Assembly: GCF_900112175.1 (NCBI RefSeq)
Contig: NZ_FOYT01000001.1
Span: 310,001-374,000, forward strand
DNA from: Halogeometricum rufum
GTDB lineage: Archaea; Halobacteriota; Halobacteria; Halobacteriales; Haloferacaceae
Reading direction: 5' to 3'
DNA: 64,000 nucleotides
Shown here: positions 18,795 to 27,828 of the stretch, piece by piece
Layout of the letters: each line of letters starts with the position of its first letter
Position numbering within the stretch: the stretch's first letter is position 1
Program-made: the position numbers and the translations under genes
Notes under the pieces: model-generated
Told to the model about the DNA's origin: nothing
The model's input: only the letters and a program-made list of their open reading frames with translations
Databases searched by the model: none

Positions 18795-19958
18795 ATGCTC
18801 GATTATCTGGGTTTAGAAGAGGACCTCACGGCGGAGGAGCGGATGATTCGAGACGAGGCGCGGCGGTTCGTCGAGAGCGAGGTCAAACCCGACATCGGTG
18901 AGCACTTCGAGAAGGGGACGTTCCCGATGGACCTGATTCCGCAGATGGGCGAACTCGGCTTCTACGCCCCCACCATCGACGGCTACGGCCTCCCGGGCGT
19001 CGGTGACCGCGCGTACGGCATCCTGATGCAGGAGCTAGAGGCCGGCGACTCGGGCATTCGGTCGATGGCGAGCGTGCAGGGCGCACTCGTCATGTACCCC
19101 ATCGACGCGTTCGGCTCCGAGGAGCAGAAAGAGCGGTGGCTCCCCGAACTCGGCACCGGCGAGGCCGTCGGCTGTTTCGGCCTGACCGAACCCGAACACG
19201 GGTCGAACCCCTCGGGGATGGAGACGCGCGCGGAACGGGACGACGACGGCTACGTGCTGAACGGGTCGAAGACGTGGATAACGAACTCGCCCATCGCCGA
19301 CGTGGCCGTCGTCTGGGCGCGCGACACCTCCGCGGCGAACGCGCCGGTTCGAGGCTTCCTCGTGGAGACGGACCGCGACGGCGTGAGCACGAACAAGATA
19401 GACGACAAACTCTCGATGCGCGCGTCCGTCACGGGCGAAATCGGCCTCGACGACGTGTGGGTGCCCGAGGAGGACGTCCTCCCGAACGTCGAGGGGATGA
19501 AGGGGCCGCTGTCGTGTCTCACGCAGGCCCGCTACGGCATCTCGTGGGGCGCAGTCGGCGCGGCCCGCGACGCCTTCGAGGACGCCCTCGCCTACGCGAA
19601 GGACCGCGACCAGTTCGGCGGGCCCATCGCCCGCTTCCAGATGCAACAGGACAAACTCGCCGAGATGGCGACGCAGATAACGAACGGGCAACTGATGGCG
19701 CACCGCCTCGCCGAGATAAAAGAGCGCGGCGACTTGCGTCACCAGCAGGTGTCGATGGCGAAGCGACACAACGTGCGGATGGCGCGCGAGGTGACGCGGA
19801 CGGCCCGCGAGATGCTCGGCGGCAACGGCATCACCACCGACTACTCGCCGATGCGACACATGGCCAACATCGAGACGGTGTACACCTACGAGGGCACCCA
19901 CGACATCCACACCCTCGTCCTCGGGGCGGACCTGACTGGCATCCCGGCCTTCGAGTGA
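18795..19958 (+). CDS. Acyl-CoA dehydrogenase, glutaryl-CoA dehydrogenase-like
   Basis: A 387-aa FAD flavoprotein. CFGLTEPEHGSNPSGMET and WITNSPIADV are the FAD/substrate loops, DKLSMRASVTGEI follows, and the C-terminal catalytic-base region is NIETVYTYEGTHDIHTLVLG with the catalytic Glu in YEGT. The pattern TEPxxGSxP and YEGTxxIxxL fits glutaryl-CoA dehydrogenase rather than short-chain enzymes. Electrons would leave through ETF, not encoded here. The last codons lie inside a 60-bp tandem duplication. Confidence 0.9.
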   Translation: MLDYLGLEEDLTAEERMIRDEARRFVESEVKPDIGEHFEKGTFPMDLIPQMGELGFYAPTIDGYGLPGVGDRAYGILMQELEAGDSGIRSMASVQGALVMYPIDAFGSEEQKERWLPELGTGEAVGCFGLTEPEHGSNPSGMETRAERDDDGYVLNGSKTWITNSPIADVAVVWARDTSAANAPVRGFLVETDRDGVSTNKIDDKLSMRASVTGEIGLDDVWVPEEDVLPNVEGMKGPLSCLTQARYGISWGAVGAARDAFEDALAYAKDRDQFGGPIARFQMQQDKLAEMATQITNGQLMAHRLAEIKERGDLRHQQVSMAKRHNVRMAREVTRTAREMLGGNGITTDYSPMRHMANIETVYTYEGTHDIHTLVLGADLTGIPAFE

Positions 19959-20076
19959 CTCCGTTCACTCGATTCGGTGGGATGGCAGTCAGCAACCGGG
20001 ATTTCGGCCTTCGAGTGACTCCGTTCACTCGATTCGGTGGGATGGCAGTCAGCAACCGGGATTTCGGCCTTCGAGT
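19945..20076. repeat. 60-bp tandem duplication of the dehydrogenase 3' end
   Basis: Two exact 60-bp units (19945-20004 and 20005-20064) and a 12-bp partial third copy. Each unit repeats the codons for the protein's last residues and stop, plus 40 bp of downstream sequence. Each full copy holds a perfect inverted repeat, TCGAGTGA-CTCCGT-TCACTCGA, at 19951-19972 and 20011-20032; the first covers the true stop codon. The hairpins may act in transcript ends or stability. Confidence 0.95.
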
Positions 20077-20259
20077 AAACGAGCGGAACGTTCACAGTTT
20101 CGAGTAACTCGCTCTAAGAATAACGTCCGGAAGCGCTTCGAGAGCCTCTCGACGCCGCTCTGCTCGACGAATTTCAGTCTTTGCCGGCCGTGCGCGGAGT
20201 GTGCTAATCATACACACAGTTTATAACCGCCGGCCCCTACCACAGACCGGAGGCACACA
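20077..20259. other. Intergenic region with TATA element of the next gene
   Basis: No gene seen. A TATA-like TTTATAA at 20220-20226 lies about 37 nt before the next ATG. The region is less GC-rich than its surroundings. Confidence 0.5.
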
Positions 20260-20550
20260 ATGACCGCTTCGGCCCACGACAGTCCGACCGCACTCGACCT
20301 CACGAACGAAGAGGCGTGGGCACTCCACGCCGCCCTCCTGGCCAGCGTCGAAGACGCCGTCGAGGAGGGAGAGACCCCGGAACCCGCCGTCACACTCCTC
20401 GACCGGGTCGAGGAGGACGACGACTTCGAGCGTGACGAACTGGCGTTCTTCGCGGAGGTGCTCCGGGAGTACGTCGACGGACGGGCGCCGTCGCGGGACC
20501 GGCGGCCCGCGCGCAGCGTCATCGACGACATCGAGGCCGCACTCGCGTGA
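20260..20550 (+). CDS. Haloarchaeal small acidic protein
   Basis: A 96-aa acidic, helical protein with no recognised catalytic motif (LDLTNEEAWALHAALL, then EPAVTLLDRVEEDDDFERDEL, and SVIDDIEAAL at the end). Similar small proteins are widespread in haloarchaea. A promoter-like TATA element precedes it. Function unknown. Confidence 0.75.
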   Translation: MTASAHDSPTALDLTNEEAWALHAALLASVEDAVEEGETPEPAVTLLDRVEEDDDFERDELAFFAEVLREYVDGRAPSRDRRPARSVIDDIEAALA

Positions 20551-20635
20551 CGGGGCCGCCGCCCCGCCGCGCACCCGCCCAGTCCCCACTCCGTCTCCCC
20601 GACGACGAACCCACACCACTCGTCCCCGAGGCACC

Positions 20636-21118
20636 TCAGGGCTCGTCGTCCCAGTAGTCCACCGTCTCGTCGCGTTCGAAGTACCCCGACACGACGCGTT
20701 CGTCCTCGCCGCCCGGCGGTGACCCCGCGTACACCCCTATCTTCTCCGAGTCGGGATAGACGGTCACGTCCGGGTCCCGCATCGTCGAGACCATCAGGTA
20801 GCGAAGCGGTTCGTCGCCGTCGTTGCGGAGTTTGTGCGCGCCCGAGGGGTCCGCGGGGAACGAGAGCAGGTCGCCGGCGCGTATCGACTCCTCGCCGTCG
20901 GGCGTTCGGAGCGTCCCCTCTCCGGCGAGGACGTACGCCATCTCCTCGTTGCCCGTGTGGAAGTGGTACGGCCACGACGACTTCCCCGGCGGGAGTTCGT
21001 ACAGGCTCGCGCCCAGACGGGTCGCCCCGGCCGCGGAACCCAGTTTCTTCCGTCGAAACGCCGTCTCGCCCGTTTCCGTCTCGGTCCAGTCTACGTCGTC
21101 CTCGTTGACTCGCGGCAT
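20636..21118 (-). CDS. Cupin domain protein
   Basis: A 160-aa single-cupin protein. Motif 1 is PYHFHTGNEEMAYVLAGEG, with metal ligands in HFH and the Glu of NEEM, and motif 2 is DLLSFPADPSGAHKLRNDG with a further His. The C-terminal DVTVYPDSEKIGVY and YFERDETVDYWDDEP match cupins seen beside sugar or detoxification enzymes. ATG 21118 is chosen; a TTG nine codons upstream is the only longer start. Confidence 0.88.
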   Translation of the reverse strand: MPRVNEDDVDWTETETGETAFRRKKLGSAAGATRLGASLYELPPGKSSWPYHFHTGNEEMAYVLAGEGTLRTPDGEESIRAGDLLSFPADPSGAHKLRNDGDEPLRYLMVSTMRDPDVTVYPDSEKIGVYAGSPPGGEDERVVSGYFERDETVDYWDDEP

Positions 21119-21221
21119 GCTCTCGACGTCGTCCTCGTCTGACAAGTCTCTGTCGAGAAGCTCAAAGTCCGCTATGAGCTTACGAACGGTTTACTCCCGA
21201 CGCGGGCCACGTCGGAGACGC

Positions 21222-22736
21222 ATGCAGCCCTCCACCAGAACACTCGCACTCGCCGCACTCGCCGTGACCGTCGCGGCGGCCGCCCCCGTCGCGGGGACGG
21301 CCGCGGCGGCGGGCGAGTCGCCGGCGTTCGAGAACGGCATCGTTCAGGTACCCGGCGGAGAGACGGCCGAAGTTCCGGTCTCGGTTCCCGAAGCGAACGG
21401 CACCGTCCGCGTCACGATCGGCTCCGAAGCGACCAACTTCGTCGCGCACGCAACGCTCGTGGACGCCGACGGCGACGGCAACGTGACCGTCGCGGTCGAT
21501 ACCGGCGCGGCCGGGACAACGGACGCCGCGTCGTATCTGAGCGTCTCCGACGGCGACGAACTGACGGACGCGACGCAGGAGACCGACCGCCTCTCGTCGC
21601 CGATCGCACCGGCCGAGTACGATCTGCGTCTCGGTCCCAGCGACGACCCCGCCGACGAGGCGGCACTCGTCGTCGAGAGCGCATCGTCGTCGCCGCCGAC
21701 GAACGCCTCCGGTTCGACCGCCGGCGTCGACGGCGACGCGCTGACGTTCGTCGACCCCGTCGTGACCGCGGATAGCGGGGCGACGGCCGACGTGACGGTC
21801 GCGCTCCCCGGCAGCAACGAGTCGACTCGTCTCACCGTCGGGTCGCAGGAGGCCGGCTTCCTCGCGCACGCGACGGTGGTCGACGCCGACGGCGACGGCA
21901 ACGTGACCGTCGCGGTCGATACCGGGACGGCCGGGACGACGGACGCCGCGTCGTATCTGAGCGTCTCCGACGGCGACGAACTCGAGAACGCGACGCAGGA
22001 GACCGACCGCCTCTCGTCGCCCCTCGACGCGGGCGACTACGACCTGCGTCTCGGCTCCGACGACGACACCACCGCCGTCGGAACGCTCGTCCTCGAGAGC
22101 GCGTCGACGCCCTCGGAGACGAACGCGTCCGAGTCGAACGCGTCCGAGTCGGCGACGCTCGACGAGGCAGTCGTGACCGCCGCCGGCGGAGAGACGGCCG
22201 CGATTCCGCTCGCGTTCCCCGACGGGACCGAGTCGGCGCGCGTCGCGGTCGGTTCCGAAGCGACCAACTTCGTCGTCCGCGCCACGGTGGTCGACGCCGA
22301 CGGTGACGGCGACGCCACCCTCGAACTCGATACCGGCACGGCGGGCACGACCGACGCCGCGTCGTACCTGCGCGTCTCCGACGGTGACGAACTGACGGAC
22401 GCGACGCAGGAGACCGACCGCCTCTCGTCGCCCCTCGACGCGGGCGAGTACGACGTGCGGGTCGGCCCCGCCGGCGACGCCTCGGACGTGGGAACGCTCG
22501 TCCTCGAGAGCGCGTCGACACCGGAGACGGACGACGGCGCGGAGACGACCGACGCCACGGAGACGACCGACGCCACGGAGACGACCGACGGCGCGACGAC
22601 CACCGACGCGCCGGCCACCCCGACACTCGAGGCGACGGCGACGCCCGGTGACACGCAGACCGCTTCGCCCGGATTCGGCGTCCTCGCCGGCGTCCTCGCG
22701 CTTCTGGCCGTGGCCGGACTCGCGAGGCGGCGCTGA
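21222..22736 (+). CDS. Secreted triple-repeat surface protein with PGF-CTERM-like anchor
   Basis: A 504-aa secreted protein. An N-terminal signal peptide (about 1-30) precedes three tandem domains at about 38-155, 177-295 and 313-432, each with VDADGDGxxTxxxDTGxAGTTDAASYL and DELxxATQETDRLSSP. The same module type occurs in haloarchaeal S-layer-like proteins. A Thr-rich linker (about 435-480, likely O-glycosylated) leads to SPGFGVLAGVLALLAVAGLARRR-type C-terminus (Pro-Gly-Phe, hydrophobic helix, Arg cluster), the substrate signal of archaeosortase A. N-glycosylation sequons (NxS/T) are frequent. Confidence 0.88.
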   Translation: MQPSTRTLALAALAVTVAAAAPVAGTAAAAGESPAFENGIVQVPGGETAEVPVSVPEANGTVRVTIGSEATNFVAHATLVDADGDGNVTVAVDTGAAGTTDAASYLSVSDGDELTDATQETDRLSSPIAPAEYDLRLGPSDDPADEAALVVESASSSPPTNASGSTAGVDGDALTFVDPVVTADSGATADVTVALPGSNESTRLTVGSQEAGFLAHATVVDADGDGNVTVAVDTGTAGTTDAASYLSVSDGDELENATQETDRLSSPLDAGDYDLRLGSDDDTTAVGTLVLESASTPSETNASESNASESATLDEAVVTAAGGETAAIPLAFPDGTESARVAVGSEATNFVVRATVVDADGDGDATLELDTGTAGTTDAASYLRVSDGDELTDATQETDRLSSPLDAGEYDVRVGPAGDASDVGTLVLESASTPETDDGAETTDATETTDATETTDGATTTDAPATPTLEATATPGDTQTASPGFGVLAGVLALLAVAGLARRR

Positions 22737-22837
22737 CCCCGACCGACGACGCGGCCGAACGCGTCGCAACGGGAGACTGACACGATCCTCGAACGGCGGC
22801 CAACTATTTGACGCCGCCGAACCAAGGTCTCGGTGCA

Positions 22838-23293
22838 ATGACAAACCAACAGGTCACGGACCTTCTGAAGAAGGCGTATCAGGACGAGTTGGAGACGGTG
22901 ATGAACTATCTGACGAACTCTATCGTCCTCGAGGGCATCAGCGCCGAGGAGATAAAGGAGTCCCTGCAGGCGGACATCCAGGAGGAACTCAACCACGCGG
23001 AGATGCTCGGAAACCGCCTGAAGCAACTCGACGAGCAACCGCCGGGGTCGGCCGAGTTCGAGGCCAACCAGATGAGCCTCCAACCGCCCGAGGACAGCAC
23101 CGACGTCATGTCGGTCGTCGAAGGTGTACTGGACGCCGAGGAGGACGCCATCTCGACGTACCGCGACCTCATCGACGCCGCCGAGGCGGCGAACGACCCC
23201 GTCACCGAGGACATCGCCGTGACGGTTCTGGCCGACGAGGAGGCCCACCGCACGGAGTTCCGCGGCTTCCGCAAAGAGTACAAGGGCGACTGA
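22838..23293 (+). CDS. Ferritin-like/rubrerythrin-type protein
   Basis: A 151-aa four-helix protein. Repeated carboxylate/His motifs: DELETVMNYL in helix 1, EELNHAEMLGNRL in helix 2, EEDAISTYRDL in helix 3 and DEEAHRTEFRGF in helix 4 fit a di-iron ferritin-like site (ExxH pairs). It likely handles iron or peroxide; no rubredoxin domain is present. Confidence 0.88.
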   Translation: MTNQQVTDLLKKAYQDELETVMNYLTNSIVLEGISAEEIKESLQADIQEELNHAEMLGNRLKQLDEQPPGSAEFEANQMSLQPPEDSTDVMSVVEGVLDAEEDAISTYRDLIDAAEAANDPVTEDIAVTVLADEEAHRTEFRGFRKEYKGD

Positions 23294-23435
23294 ACGCCCC
23301 GACGGTCGCGTCCCCTCGTTCGTTCGGCATCGTTTTTCACGCACCGTGAACTGGCCCCGGTGACCGACTTCGACACCATCGGCATCCCGGTCTGCACGGA
23401 GTTCGGAACGTAAGCCGGCGCGGGCCCGGCCGCGG

Positions 23436-25556
23436 TCAGTCGGCCGTCGCGGGCGTCGTCCCGTCGTCGGCGCCGACCGCGGTCCCGCGCTTCGACTCCA
23501 GCGCCTCGACCAGTAGCTCCGCCACGTCGATTATCTCGATGTCGTCCTCGTAGTCGCCGGTCTTGCGCCCGTCCTCGTACATCGTCGCGCACATCGGGCA
23601 GGCGACGACGAACTTCTCCACCGCCGCGCCCGCCTCGGTGTCTTCGAGGGCCTCGCGCAGGCGTTCCTCGCTCGGTTTCTCCTCCTCCTCGTGTTCCATC
23701 CAGAGGCCGCCGCCGCCGCCGCCACAGCAGAACGAGTCCGAGCGGTTGCGCGGCATCTCGGCGAGTGTCGCGCCCGTCGCCCGGACGAGTTCCCGGGGCG
23801 CTTCGTACTCGTCGTTGAATCGGCCGAGGTGACACGGGTCGTGGTAGGTGACGGTGTAGCCTATCTCCGTCCCGTCGAGACCCACGCGACCGTCGCGGAC
23901 GAGCGATTCGACCACCTGCGTGTAGTGGTAGACGGGGTAGTCGAAGTCGGGGTCCATCTCGGGGTACTCGTTCAGGAACGTGTTGTACGAGTGCGGGTCC
24001 GTGCAGACGATCTTGTCGAACTCGCAGTCGTGGACGGCGTCGGCGTTGTCCTCGACCAGCATCTCGTACAGGCCCTCCTCGCCGACGCGGCGCACGTCGT
24101 TGCCGTCGTGCTGTTCGTCCTCGTAGAGGATGCCGTAGGAGACGCCGGCGAGTTCGAACAGGCGGGCGAGCGAACGGGCGACGCGGCGGTTGCGTTCGTC
24201 GTAGGAGGGGTAGTCGCCGACGTACCAGAGGAACTCCACGTCCTCCTCGCGGGCGTCGGGCACCTCGAAGTCGAGGTCACGGGTCCAGTCCGGCCGCTTG
24301 CGGGCGGGGTCGCCGAAGGCGTTGCCGTTCTGGAAGATGTTCATCATCGCCTCCTGGACGGGTTCCTGCATCTGACCGGTCTCGGTGAGGCGGCGGTTCA
24401 TCTCGGTGAAGTGACTCAGGTGCTCGATGTCCACGGGGCAGGCGTCCATGCAGGCCATGCAGGCCATGCAGGACTCCATCGTCGAGGAGTCCACGACCGA
24501 GGTGCCGCCGTCGGCGACGATGTCTATCTCCTCGGTCTCGCCGGCGTCGAGCGACTCGCGGTAGGACTTCAGGTCGAGGATGACGTCGCGGGGGTCGAGC
24601 GGTCGGCCCGACGCCTTCGCGGGGCAAACGGACGAACACCGACCGCACTTCGTGCAGGCGTCCGTGTCGAGCAGTTGCCGCCACGAGAGGTCCTCGATGG
24701 ACGTGTAACCGATCTCCTCGGGCCCCTCGTCCGGCGGGACGCCCGGCAGGCGCTTGCCCGCCTTCTCGTCGGCGGTGACGACGTTGGCGAACGACGATAT
24801 CATGTGGAACGGCTTGGCGTAGGGGACGAACGCGACGAAGCCGAGGGCGAGTATCGCGTGGGACCACCACCCCGGCCAGTAGAGGAGCGTCGCCGTCTCG
24901 GCGGACATCCCGGCGGCGTCGAACACGAGGGCGACGAAGTAGCCGACGAACGACACCGTCTCCCACTCGGGGAACTCGGTGCCGACGATGCGGAGGGCTT
25001 CGAGGACGTAGCCGCCGACGCCGAGGACGAACAGCGTCCAGACGAACGCGTCGTCCTCGAACCCCGTGTGCTTCCCCCAGAGGCGTTCCTCGCGGACGAC
25101 GTAGCGGCGGTAGATTGCCATGCCGACGCCGACGACGAACAGGAAGCCGAGCGCGTCCATCACGAACGAGTACGAGAGGTAGAAGTCGCCCGTGAAGAAC
25201 GAGGTTCCCGTCAGGGTCCGGTAGACGTCGATGTCGAAGCCGAGGATGGTCGTCCCGATGAGGAGCGTGAGGAAGCCCCAGAGGATGAACGCGTGCATCA
25301 CGCCGCCGTACAGGTCGCGGTCGAACTGCTTCTCGTTCGAGAGGACGACGCGGGACGCGCGGCGCACTCGCCCCGGCAGGTCGTCCAGTCGCTCGAAGGC
25401 GTCCGCCTCGCCCCGCGCGTACCGCGCGAACCGCTCGTAGACCCCGTACAGGAAGACGAGGACGGCCATCGCGGCGAGGGCGTAGAACACCGCCTTGCCG
25501 ACCGGACTGATGGTCCAGAACGTCTCCCGAGTCGGTTCCGACTGCAAGAGTATCAT
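23436..25556 (-). CDS. Membrane-bound Fe-S oxidoreductase (FadF/HdrBC-like)
   Basis: A 706-aa fusion. N-terminal NarI-like membrane domain (about 1-260, six helices), then two 4Fe-4S ferredoxin clusters (CTKCGRCSSVCP near 300 and CMACMACMDACP near 368), then HdrB-like CCG domains with DPCHLGR and FCCGGGGGGLW. This architecture is that of FadF-type proteins thought to take electrons from ETF and reduce menaquinone in fatty-acid oxidation. TATA-like GATTTAACC lies about 27 nt before ATG. Could serve the acyl-CoA dehydrogenase 4 kb upstream; that link is an inference. Confidence 0.9.
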   Translation of the reverse strand: MILLQSEPTRETFWTISPVGKAVFYALAAMAVLVFLYGVYERFARYARGEADAFERLDDLPGRVRRASRVVLSNEKQFDRDLYGGVMHAFILWGFLTLLIGTTILGFDIDVYRTLTGTSFFTGDFYLSYSFVMDALGFLFVVGVGMAIYRRYVVREERLWGKHTGFEDDAFVWTLFVLGVGGYVLEALRIVGTEFPEWETVSFVGYFVALVFDAAGMSAETATLLYWPGWWSHAILALGFVAFVPYAKPFHMISSFANVVTADEKAGKRLPGVPPDEGPEEIGYTSIEDLSWRQLLDTDACTKCGRCSSVCPAKASGRPLDPRDVILDLKSYRESLDAGETEEIDIVADGGTSVVDSSTMESCMACMACMDACPVDIEHLSHFTEMNRRLTETGQMQEPVQEAMMNIFQNGNAFGDPARKRPDWTRDLDFEVPDAREEDVEFLWYVGDYPSYDERNRRVARSLARLFELAGVSYGILYEDEQHDGNDVRRVGEEGLYEMLVEDNADAVHDCEFDKIVCTDPHSYNTFLNEYPEMDPDFDYPVYHYTQVVESLVRDGRVGLDGTEIGYTVTYHDPCHLGRFNDEYEAPRELVRATGATLAEMPRNRSDSFCCGGGGGGLWMEHEEEEKPSEERLREALEDTEAGAAVEKFVVACPMCATMYEDGRKTGDYEDDIEIIDVAELLVEALESKRGTAVGADDGTTPATAD

Positions 25557-25662
25557 AGTTGTTTACGCGGAAACCGAGTGGTTAAATCTTGCCACCCGAG
25601 AGGGGGGCGGCGCGTCTCGGTCCGTCGATTCGACAGGTCGGAGGAACGCCGGGGTCGGCGGG

Positions 25663-26367
25663 TCAGAGGAACGCGGACGCGACGAGGAGGACGCCGACGG
25701 CGAGTGCGGGGTAGTCGCGCCGCCGGAAGCGGAGTTCCGGCAGGGTCGGGTTCCACGCGAAGCACCGCGCCCGGAGGGCGAGTGCGAGTCGGTCCGAGCG
25801 AGCGAACGCGCGGCGGACGCCCGCCGCCCCGACGGTTCGCATCCGCTCCCGCAGGGGACGCTGGTCGCCGAGGCGCGCCCTCGACGCCTCGCGCACGCGC
25901 CGGAGGTCAGCGAGGAGGACGGGCAAGAAGCGGAAGACGAGGGCGACGCCGACGCCGAGGAAGCGGCCGACGCGTCCCGGCAGGAGTCGCTCGACGGCGG
26001 CGCGGGAGTCCCGAACCGGCGTCGTCCGGAGGTAGACGCCGGAGACGACGAGGACGAGGAGGACGCGGTAACTCGCCAGCGCCGGTTCCACGGCCGCCGT
26101 CGGGTCGAGGCCGAGGGGCCACAGCGTCACCGTCGCCGCGAGGGGCGCGACGACGAGGAACGGGAGGGCGGGCGCGAACCCGCGAATCGGCACGGTCGGT
26201 GAGAGACGCCCCGCGGCGAGGACGCCGAGGGCGACGACGGTGAAGGCGGCCAGTCCGCGCGGCGTCGTGTGCGCGAAGGCGGCGAGGGCGAACGCCGCCT
26301 GCACGAACAGTTTCGCCCGCGGGTCCAGTCGGTGCGCCAGCGAGTCGCCGGGGCGGTACGTCAGCAT
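25663..26367 (-). CDS. Energy-coupling factor transmembrane protein (EcfT/BioN)
   Basis: A 234-aa integral membrane protein with about five to six helices. Family elements: a TYRPGDSLAHRLDPRAKL N-terminus (the LDPRxKL signature of EcfT), and two coupling-helix motifs with Ala-Arg-(Gly/Cys), here SRARLGD and LRARCFA. It couples the ATPase to the biotin-binding BioY. The ATG at 26367 overlaps the ATPase gene end by 7 bp; the order is bioY-ecfA-ecfT. Confidence 0.92.
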   Translation of the reverse strand: MLTYRPGDSLAHRLDPRAKLFVQAAFALAAFAHTTPRGLAAFTVVALGVLAAGRLSPTVPIRGFAPALPFLVVAPLAATVTLWPLGLDPTAAVEPALASYRVLLVLVVSGVYLRTTPVRDSRAAVERLLPGRVGRFLGVGVALVFRFLPVLLADLRRVREASRARLGDQRPLRERMRTVGAAGVRRAFARSDRLALALRARCFAWNPTLPELRFRRRDYPALAVGVLLVASAFL

Positions 26368-27074
26368 CCTCGGTCGGGAGGGCGTACGTCGTACCGTTCG
26401 AGGGCGTCGCCGAGGGCGTCCGGGGTGCCGTCGGCCACCACGCGCCCGTCGGCCATCACGACCACCCGGTCCGCGAGGGCGCACACGTCGCGCAAGTCGT
26501 GCGTGACGACGACGACGCTCGTCCCCGCGTCGCGGAGGGCGGCCAACCGGTCCACCACCGCGTCGCGGGCGGGGGCGTCGAGGCCCGTGAACGGTTCGTC
26601 GAGGACGAGGTGGCTCGGCCGCATCGCGAGTGCGCCCGCGATGGCGACGCGTTCCTGTTCACCGCCCGATAGCTCGTCCACCCGGTCGTCGCCGCGCCCC
26701 GCCATGTTCACCGCGGCGAGGGCGTCCGCGACCCGTTCGGTTATCTCCGCGCGCGGCAGGCCGAGGTTCTCGGGGCCGAAGGCGACGTCCGCGCCGACCG
26801 TCGCGGCGACGAACTGGTCCCGCGGGTCCTGAAACACCATCCCCACCGCGCTCCGGGCGGCGACGAGGTTCTCGGGGACGGACAGGCCGTCGACGACTAC
26901 CTCGCCCGCGTCGGGTTCCAGCAGGCCGTCGAAGTGGCGGACGAGCGTGGTCTTGCCGGACCCGTTCGCGCCCGCGAGGACGACGAACTCGCCGTCTTCG
27001 ACGGTGAGCGTCACGTCGTCGACGGCGACGGCGTCGCCGTAGCGGTGGACCAGCGACTCGGTGCGGATGGTCAT
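26361..27074 (-). CDS. Energy-coupling factor ATPase (EcfA/BioM)
   Basis: A 237-aa ABC ATPase. Walker A is AGANGSGKTTL, Q-loop MVFQDPRDQF, signature LSGGEQERVAIAGAL, Walker B HLVLDEPF, and the switch His is in VVVTHD. The QDPRDQ element is typical of ECF-type ATPases. One gene only, so the ATPase dimer is probably a homodimer. It is followed at once by ecfT and preceded by bioY. Confidence 0.93.
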   Translation of the reverse strand: MTIRTESLVHRYGDAVAVDDVTLTVEDGEFVVLAGANGSGKTTLVRHFDGLLEPDAGEVVVDGLSVPENLVAARSAVGMVFQDPRDQFVAATVGADVAFGPENLGLPRAEITERVADALAAVNMAGRGDDRVDELSGGEQERVAIAGALAMRPSHLVLDEPFTGLDAPARDAVVDRLAALRDAGTSVVVVTHDLRDVCALADRVVVMADGRVVADGTPDALGDALERYDVRPPDRGC

Positions 27075-27087
27075 CGGCGCCGCCGCG

Positions 27088-27693
27088 TCACTCCGCCGCC
27101 GCGGCGTCGCTCCGGACGACACCGACCGCGGCGGCTATCTTCACGGCCTCGAACGGCACGAACGCGAGGGCGCTGACGACGAACGCGCGGGCGAGCGCCG
27201 AGGGGGCGAACGCGCCGACGAGACCGTTCTCGACGACGGCGTAGCCGACGGTGCCGAGGGCGTAGATGACGACGGTGCCGGCGACCATGCCGCCGACGAG
27301 GCGGGTCAGGCCGACGTCGCCGGGGTCGCGCAGGTCGGACGTGCCGTGGACGACGGCGCCGACGAGGGCCGCCGCGAGGGGGTACGACCAGAGGTAGCCC
27401 GCGGTGTAGCTTACGAACGAGCCGAGGCCGGCGGACCCGCCGGCGAAGACGGGCACGCCGGCGGCGCCGGCGACGAGGTACAGCGCTATCGACGCGCCGC
27501 CCCAGACGGGCCCGAGGAAGATGCCGGCGAGGAAGACGCCCAGCACCTGCAGGCTCACCGGGACGGGAGAGACCGGGTTCGGGAACGAGACGTACGCGAA
27601 CGCGCCGGTCAACGCGGCGAACAGCGCCGCTCGCGCGACGTTGCCCACCACGTCGTCGCCGACGAGTTCGACCGATTCGGTGTTCGTGGACAC
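27088..27693 (-). CDS. bioY: Biotin transporter substrate-binding subunit BioY
   Basis: A 201-aa S-component with about six helices. Conserved elements: VSFPNPVSPVPVSLQVLGVFLAGIFLGP near the N-terminus, YLVAGAAGVPVFAGGSAGLG and GYLWSYPLAA. It captures biotin for the ECF transporter. It starts at GTG 27693 and is preceded by a BirA-type operator, so biotin probably represses the whole bioY-ecfA-ecfT unit. Confidence 0.94.
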   Translation of the reverse strand: MSTNTESVELVGDDVVGNVARAALFAALTGAFAYVSFPNPVSPVPVSLQVLGVFLAGIFLGPVWGGASIALYLVAGAAGVPVFAGGSAGLGSFVSYTAGYLWSYPLAAALVGAVVHGTSDLRDPGDVGLTRLVGGMVAGTVVIYALGTVGYAVVENGLVGAFAPSALARAFVVSALAFVPFEAVKIAAAVGVVRSDAAAAE

Positions 27694-27708
27694 GTCCGTC
27701 CGTGTCTC

Positions 27709-27736
27709 GTAAACCGTGATTAGTCGTTCGGTTTAC
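27709..27736 (-). promoter_or_regulatory. BirA-type operator upstream of bioY
   Basis: An inverted repeat GTAAACC-N14-GGTTTAC (arms perfect, extended by CG on both sides) begins 16 nt before the bioY start. It matches the widely reported BirA operator core (TTGTAAACC-N14/15-GGTTTACAA) both in arms and in 14-nt spacing. The placement over the presumed promoter suits repression by biotin-bound BirA. Confidence 0.8.
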
Positions 27737-27828
27737 GGCGGCGTCGCGGGCGGCGGTGGGTTCTCGCGGCCGTCGCCGGCCGGCGGCCCCCGGCGTGACT
27801 TTTTACCTCTGAGCGCGTACGCCCGGGC

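Noticed and set aside
23360-23413. 17-codon GTG-started reading frame with TDFDTIGIPVC
   Set aside because: It has a promoter-like sequence upstream and faintly recalls YcaO proteins, but it is too short and matches no family well enough to call.
24420-24480. 9-bp repeat in the Fe-S oxidoreductase gene
   Set aside because: It encodes the CxxCxxC cluster motif with repeated Met-Ala codons and needs no other explanation.
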